Source: Candidatus Microbacterium stercoravium (GTDB taxonomy: Bacteria; Actinomycetota; Actinomycetes; Actinomycetales; Microbacteriaceae). From it: DNA of 32,107 nucleotides. A program made the translations under genes and the position numbers. A model generated the notes under the pieces. The model was not told the origin of the DNA. It saw only the letters and a list, made by a program, of their open reading frames with translations, and did not search any database. Location: the NCBI GenBank assembly GCA_019117025.1, contig DXAM01000044.1, positions 1 to 32,107 of the forward strand. Direction: 5' to 3'. This document shows, piece after piece, positions 8,232 through 23,106 of this stretch; position 1 is the first letter of the stretch, and every line of letters begins with the position of its first letter.

Positions 8232-10796
8232 ATGCGCGTCACCGCGCCCCGCTTCGAACAGGCCGAGGACTCCCTCGGCATCGGTGTCCGCGCTCCGCGC
8301 CTGTCCTGGCGCATCGATGCGGCGCCGGGATGGCGCCAGGCCGAATGGGAGGCCGAAGCCACGCGCGGCTCCGACGTGACGACGGCACGCGGATCCGGTG
8401 CCGACCAGGTGCTCGTCGCCTGGCCGTTCGCGCCGCTCGCCTCGCGCGAGCGCGTCGGCGTGCGCGTGCGCGTTCGCGGATCCGACGGCGTGTGGTCGGA
8501 CTGGAGCGAGGCGTCGATGGTCGAGGCGGGCCTGCTCGAGCCCGACGACTGGCGCGCCCAGCCGGTCGGCGCCGGGTGGCCGGAGGCCGCCGACACCGAG
8601 CGTCGCCCGGCGCTCGTGCGTCGCGGATTCTCGCTGCCCGGCGAGATCGCGAGCGCGCGGCTCTACGTCTCGGCGCACGGCCTCGCCGAGGTCGAGATCA
8701 ACGGCCGCCGGGTGGGCGATCACGAGCTGACCCCCGGTTGGACGGTCTACGGGCAGCGGCTCGTGTACTGGACCTTCGACGTCACCGATCATCTCGTGCC
8801 GGGCGACAACGCGATCGGCGCGTGGCTCGGCGACGGCTGGTACCGGGGCCGCCTCGGATTCAACGGCGGGTACCGCGACCTGTACGGCATCGACCAGGCG
8901 CTGATCGCGCAGCTCGAGGTCACGCTGCAGGACGGATCCGTCGTGACGGTCGCGACCGACGCCGACTGGCGCGCTGCGCTGAGCCCCATCCTCGTTTCGG
9001 GTCTGTACGACGGCGAGGTCTACGACGCACGGGCGGAGATCCCCGCGTGGTCGTCGCCCGGCGAGGTCACGGGGGAGTGGTCGCCCGTTGCGGTCGGGCA
9101 CCGGGATCCCGCCACGCTCGTCGCGCCCGTGCTGCCGCCCGTGCGCGTCACGGAGGACCTCGCGCCGGTCTCGATCACGCGGCTCGACGACGGCGGTCAC
9201 CTGCTCGACTTCGGCCAGAACCTCGTCGGACGGCTGCGGATCATCGTCGACGGCGAGGCCGGGCGGACGATCGAGCTGCGCCACGCCGAGGTGCTCGAGA
9301 ACGGCGAGCTCGGGGTGCGTCCGCTGCGGCGCGCCGCGGCGCACGACGTGCTGAAGCTCGACGGCGGCGGATGCCGCACGTGGGAGCCGAGGTTCACGTT
9401 CCACGGGTTCCGCTACGCGACGGTGCACGGCATCGACGAGATCGCGGAGGGCGCGGTCATCGCGCGCGTGATGCACAGCGACATGCGGCGCACCGGATAC
9501 CTGCGCACCTCGAACCCCGAGCTCGACCGCCTGCACGAGAACGTCGTGTGGGGCACGCGCGGCAACTTCGTGAGCATTCCGACCGACTGCCCGCAGCGCG
9601 ACGAGCGGCTGGGGTGGACGGGCGACATCCAGGTGTTCGCGCCGACGGCGTCGTTCCTGTTCGACAGTGCCGGGTTCATCGAGAACTGGCTCGCCGATGT
9701 CGCGATCGAGCAGCTCGACGACGGAACCGTGCCGTGGTTCGTGCCCACGATTCCCGGCGGGCCGACCTGGAATCCCATCAGGACCGGCGCGGTGTGGGGC
9801 GACGTCGCGGTGCTGACGCCGCTGACGATGCACGAGCGGTTCGGCGACGCGCACGTGCTGGAGGCGCAGTTCGACAGCGCCACCGCCTGGGTCGAGCGCA
9901 TGATCCGCGAGGCCGGGCCCGAGCGGCTCTGGCGCACGGGCCACCAGCTGGGCGACTGGCTCGACCCGGCGGCGCCGCCCGAGGATCCGGCCGACGCCCG
10001 CACCGACCGCTTCCTCGTCGCGCAGGCCTACTTCGCCTACTCGACCGCCCGCATGGCGCAGTTCGCCCGGGCCGTCGGGCGCACCCTCGAGGCCGAGCGA
10101 TACGCACGGATCGCGGGGCAGGCTCGCGATGCATTCCGTTCGGAGTATGTGCTTCCGGACGGGCGCCTGACGAGCGACGCGCAGGCGGCGTACGCTCTGG
10201 CGATCCGGTTCGATCTGCTGTCGGCCGACGAGCGCACCGCGGCGGGCGACCGCCTCGCCGAGCTCGTGCGCGAGGCGGGGAACCGCATCGCGACCGGCTT
10301 CGCGGGCACCCCCGTGATCTCGGACGCGCTCACCGATACGGGCCACCTCGACGAGGCATACGCGCTGCTGCTCGAGACGGAGTGCCCGTCGTGGCTGTAC
10401 ACGGTGCGCATGGGCGGCACGACGATCTGGGAGCGCTGGGACTCGATGCTGCCCGACGGCACCGTGAACCCGGGCGACATGACGTCGTTCAACCACTACG
10501 CGCTCGGATCCGTCGCCGACTGGATGCACCGCGTCATCGGCGGCCTCGCGCCCGCCGGGCCGGGGTACCAGCGCGTGCTCTGGGCGCCGCAGCCGGGCGG
10601 CGGGCTCGACCACGCGGAGGTGCGATTCGACTCGCCGTACGGCGAGATCCGCGGATCGTGGCGCCGCGAAGCGGGCGGGATCCGCTACGTGCTCGAGACG
10701 CCCACCGGCGTCGACGCGCTCGTGCGCCTGCCCGGCGCGGACGAGCAGACGCTGGCCCCGGGATCCGTTCTGGAGCGCTTCGTCCCCACCCCGTGA
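8232..10796 (+). CDS. GH78 family alpha-L-rhamnosidase-like enzyme (no signal peptide)
   Basis: GYLRTSNPELDRLHENVVWGTRGNFVSIPTDCPQRDERLGWTGDIQVFAPTASFLFD, MGGTTIWERWDSMLPDG and FNHYALGSVADWMHRVIGGL motifs. Confidence 0.92.
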   Translation: MRVTAPRFEQAEDSLGIGVRAPRLSWRIDAAPGWRQAEWEAEATRGSDVTTARGSGADQVLVAWPFAPLASRERVGVRVRVRGSDGVWSDWSEASMVEAGLLEPDDWRAQPVGAGWPEAADTERRPALVRRGFSLPGEIASARLYVSAHGLAEVEINGRRVGDHELTPGWTVYGQRLVYWTFDVTDHLVPGDNAIGAWLGDGWYRGRLGFNGGYRDLYGIDQALIAQLEVTLQDGSVVTVATDADWRAALSPILVSGLYDGEVYDARAEIPAWSSPGEVTGEWSPVAVGHRDPATLVAPVLPPVRVTEDLAPVSITRLDDGGHLLDFGQNLVGRLRIIVDGEAGRTIELRHAEVLENGELGVRPLRRAAAHDVLKLDGGGCRTWEPRFTFHGFRYATVHGIDEIAEGAVIARVMHSDMRRTGYLRTSNPELDRLHENVVWGTRGNFVSIPTDCPQRDERLGWTGDIQVFAPTASFLFDSAGFIENWLADVAIEQLDDGTVPWFVPTIPGGPTWNPIRTGAVWGDVAVLTPLTMHERFGDAHVLEAQFDSATAWVERMIREAGPERLWRTGHQLGDWLDPAAPPEDPADARTDRFLVAQAYFAYSTARMAQFARAVGRTLEAERYARIAGQARDAFRSEYVLPDGRLTSDAQAAYALAIRFDLLSADERTAAGDRLAELVREAGNRIATGFAGTPVISDALTDTGHLDEAYALLLETECPSWLYTVRMGGTTIWERWDSMLPDGTVNPGDMTSFNHYALGSVADWMHRVIGGLAPAGPGYQRVLWAPQPGGGLDHAEVRFDSPYGEIRGSWRREAGGIRYVLETPTGVDALVRLPGADEQTLAPGSVLERFVPTP

Positions 10797-10805
10797 ACGG
10801 GTCGT

Positions 10806-10847
10806 CGAGAAGTGCTGCTTCACGCCACCGCGCAGCAGCACTTCTCG
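10806..10847 (+). terminator. Stem-loop after the GH78 gene
   Basis: CGAGAAGTGCTGC (10806-10818) and GCAGCACTTCTCG (10835-10847): perfect 13-bp stem, 16-nt loop, 9 nt downstream of the GH78 stop codon. Confidence 0.75.
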
Positions 10848-10864
10848 GCGATCCTCAGCCTGAG

Positions 10865-10921
10865 TTGCTCATGCATCCCGATGATGTAAAGTCTCGCGAC
10901 GGCGCGTGAATCGTTTCAAAC
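10865..10921 (+). promoter_or_regulatory. Promoter with LacI-type operator for the MFS gene
   Basis: Candidate -35 TTGCTC (10865-10870), 16-bp spacer, -10 TAAAGT (10887-10892). GTGAATCGTTTCAAAC (10906-10921) matches the TGAAnCGnTTCA pattern of the 4985/5007 operators. Confidence 0.6.
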
Positions 10922-10962
10922 GCGCCCATAACTTCAACGAGGAAACAGGCAGGCAAGAGCAA

Positions 10963-12243
10963 ATGGTGCGCATCGGTGCGAAGAAGACGACGGGCTGGAA
11001 GGCCACGATCGCCGTCGCGATGTCCAACTACATCGAAGCCGGATCCATCATCGCGATTTCGACGTCGATGATCTTCTGGCAGCAGGCGTTCGGGTTCGAC
11101 AACGCCTTCGAGGGGCTGCTCGCGGCCCTCAGTGCGAACGCGTTCGGCGCCGCGATCGGCGCGATCATCGGCGGGCCCCTCAGCGACCGGTTCGGCCGCA
11201 AGTTCATCTACACCTACGACCTGATCCTCTACATGGTCGGCGTGCTCATCGCGGCCTTCGCCGTGAACCAGTGGATGCTGCTCGTGGCGTTCATCCTCAC
11301 GGGCATCGCCGTCGGTGCGGGAGTTCCCGCTGCGTGGACGTACATCGCCGAGGAAGCGCCGAGCGAACGGCGCGCAGCCCACGTCGGCATGGCGCAGCTC
11401 GCCTGGTCGGTCGGCCCGGCCATCGGCTTCCTGCTCGCCGCCTTCCTCGCGCCGGCGGGCCTTGTCGGCGCGCGCATCATCTTCCTGCACCTGTTCGTGA
11501 TCGCCTTCGTCACCTGGTGGGTGCGTCGCGGCCTCGAAGAGTCGAAGAACTGGACGGACACGAAGGCGCTCCGCACGAAGCAGGGCGCGAAGGCTGCGGC
11601 CGGTCGCGGCTTCAAGGCGCTGCTCGGCCGCAAGCAGAACCTGCTCGCGATCGCGTTCCTCATCGGCGTCTACGCCTTCTGGAACACGGTGGCCGGACAG
11701 GCCGGCATGTTCATGCCGAACGTCTATCGCGCCTCGGGCCTCACCGACTCGGCGCAGCAGTACTTCCTGCAGGCGTTCCTCTGGACGATGACGGTCGTGG
11801 GCACGGGCGTGTTCATGTGGCTCGGCGACCGCATGTCGCGGCGCCTGCTGTTCTTCATCGGCGCCGTGCTCGGCATCGCCGGCTGGGTCGTTCTCGTGTA
11901 CCTGCCGGACGGGCCGCTGCCGCTGTGGGGCTTCGCGATCCTCTGGGGCTTCGCCTCGGGCATCGGCGCGCAGGCTTTCTACGGCCTCTGGACCGCGGAG
12001 CTGTTCGCGACGCAGTACCGCGCCTCGGCCCAGGGACTGCTGTTCTTCGCCGCCCGCATCATGGTCGGTGTGCTGAGCTTCGGGTTCCCGGTCTGGCTCG
12101 ACGTGCTGGGCCTGCCGACGCTCGGCGCGATCCTCATCGGGATCCTCGCGGTCTCGCTGCTCGTCGGCACGATCTGGGCGCCGAACACGCAGGGCAAGAC
12201 CCTCGAGCAGATCGAGCGCGAGCGCTACGGCGCAGACGCCTGA
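10963..12243 (+). CDS. MFS sugar transporter
   Basis: MVRIGAKKTTGWKATIAVAMSNYIEAGSII..., GGPLSDRFGRKFIYTYDL, WLGDRMSRRLLF and C-terminal APNTQGKTLEQIERERYG. Start set at the ATG; the upstream in-frame GTG lies in the operator. Confidence 0.9.
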   Translation: MVRIGAKKTTGWKATIAVAMSNYIEAGSIIAISTSMIFWQQAFGFDNAFEGLLAALSANAFGAAIGAIIGGPLSDRFGRKFIYTYDLILYMVGVLIAAFAVNQWMLLVAFILTGIAVGAGVPAAWTYIAEEAPSERRAAHVGMAQLAWSVGPAIGFLLAAFLAPAGLVGARIIFLHLFVIAFVTWWVRRGLEESKNWTDTKALRTKQGAKAAAGRGFKALLGRKQNLLAIAFLIGVYAFWNTVAGQAGMFMPNVYRASGLTDSAQQYFLQAFLWTMTVVGTGVFMWLGDRMSRRLLFFIGAVLGIAGWVVLVYLPDGPLPLWGFAILWGFASGIGAQAFYGLWTAELFATQYRASAQGLLFFAARIMVGVLSFGFPVWLDVLGLPTLGAILIGILAVSLLVGTIWAPNTQGKTLEQIERERYGADA

Positions 12244-15047
12244 TCGTCGCCGACCGCGGGCCGCGGCCGCGTCGCCGCCTCGAGCAGTTCGAGGATGTGG
12301 CCGTACTGCTGGCCCGTGGCCCGCGTCATTCCGAGTTCGCAGGTGCGGTTGCACGACGCGTGGGCGTCGGCGTTGAGCTCGCGCACCTCGGCCGCCTCGG
12401 CGGCGGTCGCCGAGGCGGTCAGCTCGGGGTGCAGCATGCCGCGGTCTCCGGCGAAGCCGCAGCATCCCCAGGCGTCCGGCACGACCGCTCGCCGCGCGAC
12501 GGCGGATCCGAGGCGCTCGAGCGCGGGGTTCAGCCCGAGCTGCATCGACGAGCACGTCGGGTGCAGGGCGAGGGTGTCGACGACGGCGCGCGGGTGCAGT
12601 CGAGGCAGCAGCACGCGGTCGGCGAACGCGACGGCGTCTTCGACCTGCGCGTGGAAGCCCGCATCGGCGAACATCTTCACGAACCCCTCGGTGCAGCTGG
12701 AGGCGTCCGAGACGATCGTGATCGCCCCGTCCGACGTCGCCCGCCGGGCGATGCGCGTGACGCGCTCGAGCATCGTGTCGCGGCCGCTCGTCATGCCCTT
12801 CGACGTCCACGGGGTACTGCAGCAGACCGCGTCGATCCCCTCGGGGATCACGAGCTGCACGCCCGCGCGCTCCGCCAGCGCGGCAAGGGCGCGGGCGACG
12901 CCGACGCCATCGTCCGCGGGGCCGAACATCGTATTGACGCAGGCGGGGATGTACACGGCGGCGACCTCGCCGGACCCGAGTGAGCTGCCGAGCTTCTTCC
13001 GCGCGGATCCGCCGCCCGGCAGATCCGCGGAGTACGCCGGGACGGCGTCGTCGCCGAGGACGCCCCGCGCGAGTGCGGTGGCGCCGGCCACGAGCGGTGC
13101 GGGAACGAACCGGGCGGCGGTGAGCGCGGCGGATGCGGCGCGCGTTCCCGCACCCCACGCCTTCGCCGCCGCGTTCCAGCCGGCGTCGGCCGCCTTTCCG
13201 GTGCGCTCTCCCCGCAGCCGCTTGACGAGGGATCCGGTGTCGATCAGCACCGGGCACGCCGTCTGGCACATGCCGTCGACCGCGCATGTGTCGAGCCCCG
13301 AGTAGTCGTAGTCGCGCTCGAGCTCGCGCACGAGCTCGAGGTCGCCGTCGGCACGCGCGCGCTCGATCGCGCGCCGCGTGACGATGCGCTGGCGGGGCGT
13401 GAGCGTGAGGTCCTTGCTGGGGCACACCGGCTCGCAGTACCCGCACTCGACGCAGCGGTCGGCCTCCTCCTCGATCTCGACGGGCACCTTGATGTTCGTG
13501 AGGTGCGCGTTCTCGTCGTCGGCGATGATGACGCCCGGGTTGAGAATGCCGCGCGGGTCGACGAGGCGCTTGAGCGCGACCATCACCTCGTACAGCTCGT
13601 CGCCGTACTGGCGCCGGACGAACGGGGCCATGGCGCGTCCGGTGCCGTGCTCGGCCTTGAGATTGCCGCCGGCGCCCAGCACCAGGTCGACCATGTCGTC
13701 GGTGAACCCGGCGAGGCGGCCGATCTGATCGTCGGTCTCGAACCGGTCGGTCAGCATGAAGTGGATATTGCCGTCCTTCGCGTGCCCGAAGATCACGCTG
13801 TCGCGGTAGGCGTACTGCGCGAACAGCTCCTGCAGCGATGCGCATGTGTCGGCCAGGGCGCCCACCGGCACGACGATGTCCTCGAGCAGGGCCGTCGTGC
13901 CCTGCGGCCGGGCGCCGGCGACCGACGCGTACAGTCCCTTGCGCAGCTTCCATGCGCTCGCGCGCGCACGGGGATCCGCTGACGGCGCCGCGGGAGCGCG
14001 CAGGTTCTCGGCGGCGAGCGCCCGGGTGCCGGCATCGACGAGCGGCGCGAGCTGCTGTTCGTCGGCCGACTGGTATTCGAACAGGAGGGCGGCCTCGGTC
14101 GTCGGGTCGAAGCCGCGGATGGCCGCCGGGGCATCGGGCAGCGACTGCCCCACCCGGATGCTCGTGGAGTCCATGAGTTCGAGCGCGACCGCGCCCGTCT
14201 CGACGAGCGCGGGGAGGGCGCGCGCGGCCGCGTCGAGGTTCGGGAACAGGGCGAGGCCCGCGGCGGCGTGCGGGCGGATCGGCACCGTGCGGAAGGTCGC
14301 CTCGGCGACGAAGGCGAGTGTGCCCTCGCTGCCGATGATGAGGTGCGCGAGCAGGTCGGCCGGCGAGGTGTAGTCGACGAACGCATTGACGCCGTACCCC
14401 ATGGTGTTCTTCATGGCGAAGGCGCGGCGGATCCGCGACATCGAGTCGGCGTTCTCGGTCACGCGGCGGCGCAGCCGTTCGAGGCCCTGCACCAGCTCGG
14501 GCTCGGCGCGGCGCAGCTGCGCGTCGGCGTGCGGATCGGCGGTGTCGACGGTCGTTCCCGAGGGCAGCACGAACACGAGCGACTCGAGGGTCTCGTAGGT
14601 GTTCTCGGTCGTGCCGCACACCATGCCGCTGGAGTTGTTGTTCACGACGCCGCCGATCGTGCACGCCGCCTCGCTCGCCGGATCCGGACCGAGCCGGTAT
14701 CCGCGCCGCGCGAGCATCGCGTTGACCTGCCGCACGGTCGCGCCGGGCTGCACGCGCACGCGCGCACCGCCGTCGAGCACCGTGACGCGACGGAACCCGC
14801 GCCGCACGTCGACGAGCAGATCGTCGCCCGACGCCTGTCCCGACAGACTGGTGCCGCCGGAGCGGAAGGTGAGGGCGGATCCGGAATCCGTCGCCGCGCG
14901 CATCAGCTGCGCCACGTCGGCTGCGTCGTTCGCGATGCTCACCCCGCGCGGCGTGAGCAGATAGTGCGAGGCGTCGCTGGCGTTCGCGATACGGTCGATC
15001 GCGCGCGTCGAGACGGCCACCGTGCTGATCGACGTCGACCTGGGCAT
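12225..15047 (-). CDS. FAD-binding and Fe-S oxidoreductase, D-lactate dehydrogenase (Dld-II / GlcD-like) type
   Basis: FAD-PCMH region LTFRSGGTSLSGQASGDDLLVD; FGHAKDGNIHFML; 4Fe-4S motif CVECGYCEPVCP plus CAVDGMCQTACP; CCG-type WGCCGFAGDRG at the C-terminus. Confidence 0.88.
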   Translation of the reverse strand: MPRSTSISTVAVSTRAIDRIANASDASHYLLTPRGVSIANDAADVAQLMRAATDSGSALTFRSGGTSLSGQASGDDLLVDVRRGFRRVTVLDGGARVRVQPGATVRQVNAMLARRGYRLGPDPASEAACTIGGVVNNNSSGMVCGTTENTYETLESLVFVLPSGTTVDTADPHADAQLRRAEPELVQGLERLRRRVTENADSMSRIRRAFAMKNTMGYGVNAFVDYTSPADLLAHLIIGSEGTLAFVAEATFRTVPIRPHAAAGLALFPNLDAAARALPALVETGAVALELMDSTSIRVGQSLPDAPAAIRGFDPTTEAALLFEYQSADEQQLAPLVDAGTRALAAENLRAPAAPSADPRARASAWKLRKGLYASVAGARPQGTTALLEDIVVPVGALADTCASLQELFAQYAYRDSVIFGHAKDGNIHFMLTDRFETDDQIGRLAGFTDDMVDLVLGAGGNLKAEHGTGRAMAPFVRRQYGDELYEVMVALKRLVDPRGILNPGVIIADDENAHLTNIKVPVEIEEEADRCVECGYCEPVCPSKDLTLTPRQRIVTRRAIERARADGDLELVRELERDYDYSGLDTCAVDGMCQTACPVLIDTGSLVKRLRGERTGKAADAGWNAAAKAWGAGTRAASAALTAARFVPAPLVAGATALARGVLGDDAVPAYSADLPGGGSARKKLGSSLGSGEVAAVYIPACVNTMFGPADDGVGVARALAALAERAGVQLVIPEGIDAVCCSTPWTSKGMTSGRDTMLERVTRIARRATSDGAITIVSDASSCTEGFVKMFADAGFHAQVEDAVAFADRVLLPRLHPRAVVDTLALHPTCSSMQLGLNPALERLGSAVARRAVVPDAWGCCGFAGDRGMLHPELTASATAAEAAEVRELNADAHASCNRTCELGMTRATGQQYGHILELLEAATRPRPAVGDDQASAP

Positions 15048-15072
15048 AATCCTCCTCGTCCGACTAGCATGG

Positions 15073-15097
15073 TAACGCATTCATAGTTGAATCGTTA
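15073..15097. promoter_or_regulatory. Imperfect inverted repeat TAACGcATTCA-TAG-TTGAATCGTTA in a divergent promoter; possible degenerate LacI-family site
   Basis: TGAATCGTT is identical to part of the 10906 operator. The opposite arm AACGcATTCA carries a 1-nt insertion. Lies between the Dld-type and AKR genes. Confidence 0.4.
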
Positions 15098-15118
15098 TGC
15101 ACCATGAAGGGACTTCGG

Positions 15119-21090
<5,972 letters not shown>

Positions 21091-21119
<29 letters not shown>

Positions 21120-21765
21120 GCATGGTGCGGAACTCTCCCGGAGTGCGGTGGAGATCCCAGATGCGGTCGGCGACATCGTCGATGCCGTTCTCGAGGCGCA
21201 GTTTCGGGATCGCGCCGGGAATCACGAGCTGGGCGACGCGGATGCCCTCGTCTGAGAGCGCTTCGTGCAGCATCTCGCCGTAGGCGCTCTCCGCGGGGAA
21301 CGCGACCGAGGTGCCGGAGAATCCGGCGCGCGACTTCACGGACGTCCCGCCGTTGATCAGGATGATGTTGCCGCGACCCGATTCGCGCATCGACGGAAGC
21401 ACGGCGCGCACAGAATGAATGAGCCCGAGCGCGGAGAACCGCAGCGCTTCGAGCGCCAACTCCGGGGTCAGTTCGAGCACGTTCTTGAGGTACGTCTTCG
21501 CGGGGAGCGGGCTGTACTGGAGGGTCGTGATGGGCCCGAGGTCGGACGCGGCACGTTCGAGCGCTGACTCGAGGGCGGCGCCATCCCGCACGTCGGCGGC
21601 GTATCCGTGCGCCGTCGCGCCCTCGTTCTGCAGCTGCCGGGCGAGGGCGTCGAGCTTCGTCTGATCGCGCGAGATGAGCGCGATCGAGTACCCCTCGCGA
21701 GCGAAACGACGGGAGACAGCGGCCCCGAGTCCGGGCCCGGCTCCGATGATCGCAATGGTGGGCAT
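21091..21765 (-). CDS. Atypical short-chain dehydrogenase/reductase-like protein
   Basis: N-terminal TIAIIGAGPGLGAAVSRRFAREGYSIALISRD Rossmann motif. The expected YxxxK is replaced (VAFPAESAYGEML). Confidence 0.8.
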
Positions 21766-21789
21766 TGTGCGTCTCCTTCTCGTCGACTC

Positions 21790-23106
21790 TCAGTTATCGC
21801 GCACGGCCTCGAAGAGGTCGTCGTCGCCGACCTGCCCGCCCTTGAGCAGCAGTTCCGCGCCATCGATGGCGGGGTCGGCGGCGTGCGCCGTCAGCAGCAC
21901 GACGTTATCCCAGGGGTTGGCGGCGATCGAGAGCGACGCGACACCGAGCTGTGTTGCGACGCGGCTCGACGTATCGCCGCCGCACACGATGATGCGCCGC
22001 GTGGCGCCGGCGCGGAGGGCGGCATCGACCGCCCGGGCGCACGCGGCGGAGATCGCCGGGAGCAGCTGGTCAGCCGGGAGCAGTGACGCATCGGCGTCGT
22101 CGGACGTCAGGACGACGCTTCGCCCCGCGCTGAGCGCCTCGAGCACGTCGTCGAGGTGCGCATCGGCTCCGAGCGACAGCGGGCGCACGAGCCACCCCGC
22201 CGCACGCGCCGCATCGGCCTGACGGCGCGTCTGCGCGGATCGGCTGCCCGATACCGCGAGCACAGGACCGGTCTCGTGCCCGCGCACGGGGATCGGATCC
22301 GCCTGACGCGGGTGCGCGATCGCGATCGCGTGGCTGAGGCCGCCGGATCCGATCGCGAATACGGTTCGTCCGAGAGAGGCGACGGCCTCGCCGATCACGC
22401 GCAGGTGATCGTCATCGAGCGCGTCGAGCACGACGCCGGCGGCGTCGGTCGACTGCAGGCGCTCCGCGAGCGACGCACCGGCGGAGACGCGCCCGACCGG
22501 TGAGGTCTCGTCGCCGTCCGCCGCGTGTCTGTGAGGTTCCGCCGGACTGTCGTAGGAGGTGAAGGGAATGCTGTCAATCGCGAGGTCGGTCTGCTCGCTG
22601 AGGTGCCGAGCGAGGTCTGATTCGCGCATCGGGGTCGACGGATGCTGCGACATCGTCGGCTGACGGTCGAGTCGGTAGACGGTGCCCTGCTCGGCCGCGA
22701 AGTGGTGGCCGAACGCCGTGTACCTGCCGAAATCGGGCTGCGCGAACAGGATCGGCGCGGGGCCCGGCACCCTGTCCCGCGCGATCTCGAGCACGCGGCC
22801 GATGCTGCCGATCTCGGGTGACGAGTCGGCCGTCGAGCAGGCCTTGTACTGCAGAACGTGCGGGGCGAGCGTGAGCAGCAGGTCGAACGCGGGCCCCACC
22901 TCATCGGCGATCTCGGCGGTCGCGAGCGATCTCGCGATGCCCGCAATGCCCACCGCATCATTCGTGCGAGCGGCATCGGCGAGCGCCTCGGGGGAGGGGC
23001 GTCCGACGAAGAGGCGGGCGCGCTGGCCGCGCCTCGCGAACTGCAGCAGCACGTCGACGCTTCCCGTGAAGTCATCGCCGTAGAACGCGACGCGCACGTC
23101 AGACAC
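21790..23106 (-). CDS. DUF1537-family (four-carbon acid sugar kinase / OiaK-like) kinase
   Basis: N-terminal YGDDFTGSVDVLLQF, YKACSTADSSPEIGSIGRVLE, C-terminal VCGGDTSSRVATQLGV and LLKGGQVGDDDLF. GTG start at 23106 gives an 8-bp overlap with the RLP gene. Confidence 0.88.
   Translation of the reverse strand: MSDVRVAFYGDDFTGSVDVLLQFARRGQRARLFVGRPSPEALADAARTNDAVGIAGIARSLATAEIADEVGPAFDLLLTLAPHVLQYKACSTADSSPEIGSIGRVLEIARDRVPGPAPILFAQPDFGRYTAFGHHFAAEQGTVYRLDRQPTMSQHPSTPMRESDLARHLSEQTDLAIDSIPFTSYDSPAEPHRHAADGDETSPVGRVSAGASLAERLQSTDAAGVVLDALDDDHLRVIGEAVASLGRTVFAIGSGGLSHAIAIAHPRQADPIPVRGHETGPVLAVSGSRSAQTRRQADAARAAGWLVRPLSLGADAHLDDVLEALSAGRSVVLTSDDADASLLPADQLLPAISAACARAVDAALRAGATRRIIVCGGDTSSRVATQLGVASLSIAANPWDNVVLLTAHAADPAIDGAELLLKGGQVGDDDLFEAVRDN

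Noticed and set aside
7527-10796. 1089-aa plus-strand ORF covering permease and GH78
   Set aside because: The first ~235 residues are an out-of-frame reading of the MalG-like permease. The GH78 protein begins at ATG 8232 after a Shine-Dalgarno-like sequence.
8172-10841. 889-aa minus-strand ORF opposite GH78
   Set aside because: Arg/His/Ala-rich low-complexity translation with no family motifs; a high-GC antisense frame artefact.
8330-10909. 859-aa plus-strand ORF in an alternative frame of GH78
   Set aside because: Arg-rich composition, no motifs, fully overlapped by the well-supported GH78 frame.
10855-14664. 1269-aa minus-strand ORF spanning MFS and Dld-type genes
   Set aside because: It runs antisense to MFS and out of frame with the oxidase. 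Composition is Arg/Glu-rich without domains.
12225-15047. Second Fe-S motif of the oxidase has Asp where CxxC is expected (CAVDGMCQTACP), considered as a cluster-loss novelty
   Set aside because: A similar C-x-x-D-G-x-C pattern is, to my recollection, common in Dld-II family proteins, so not specific here.
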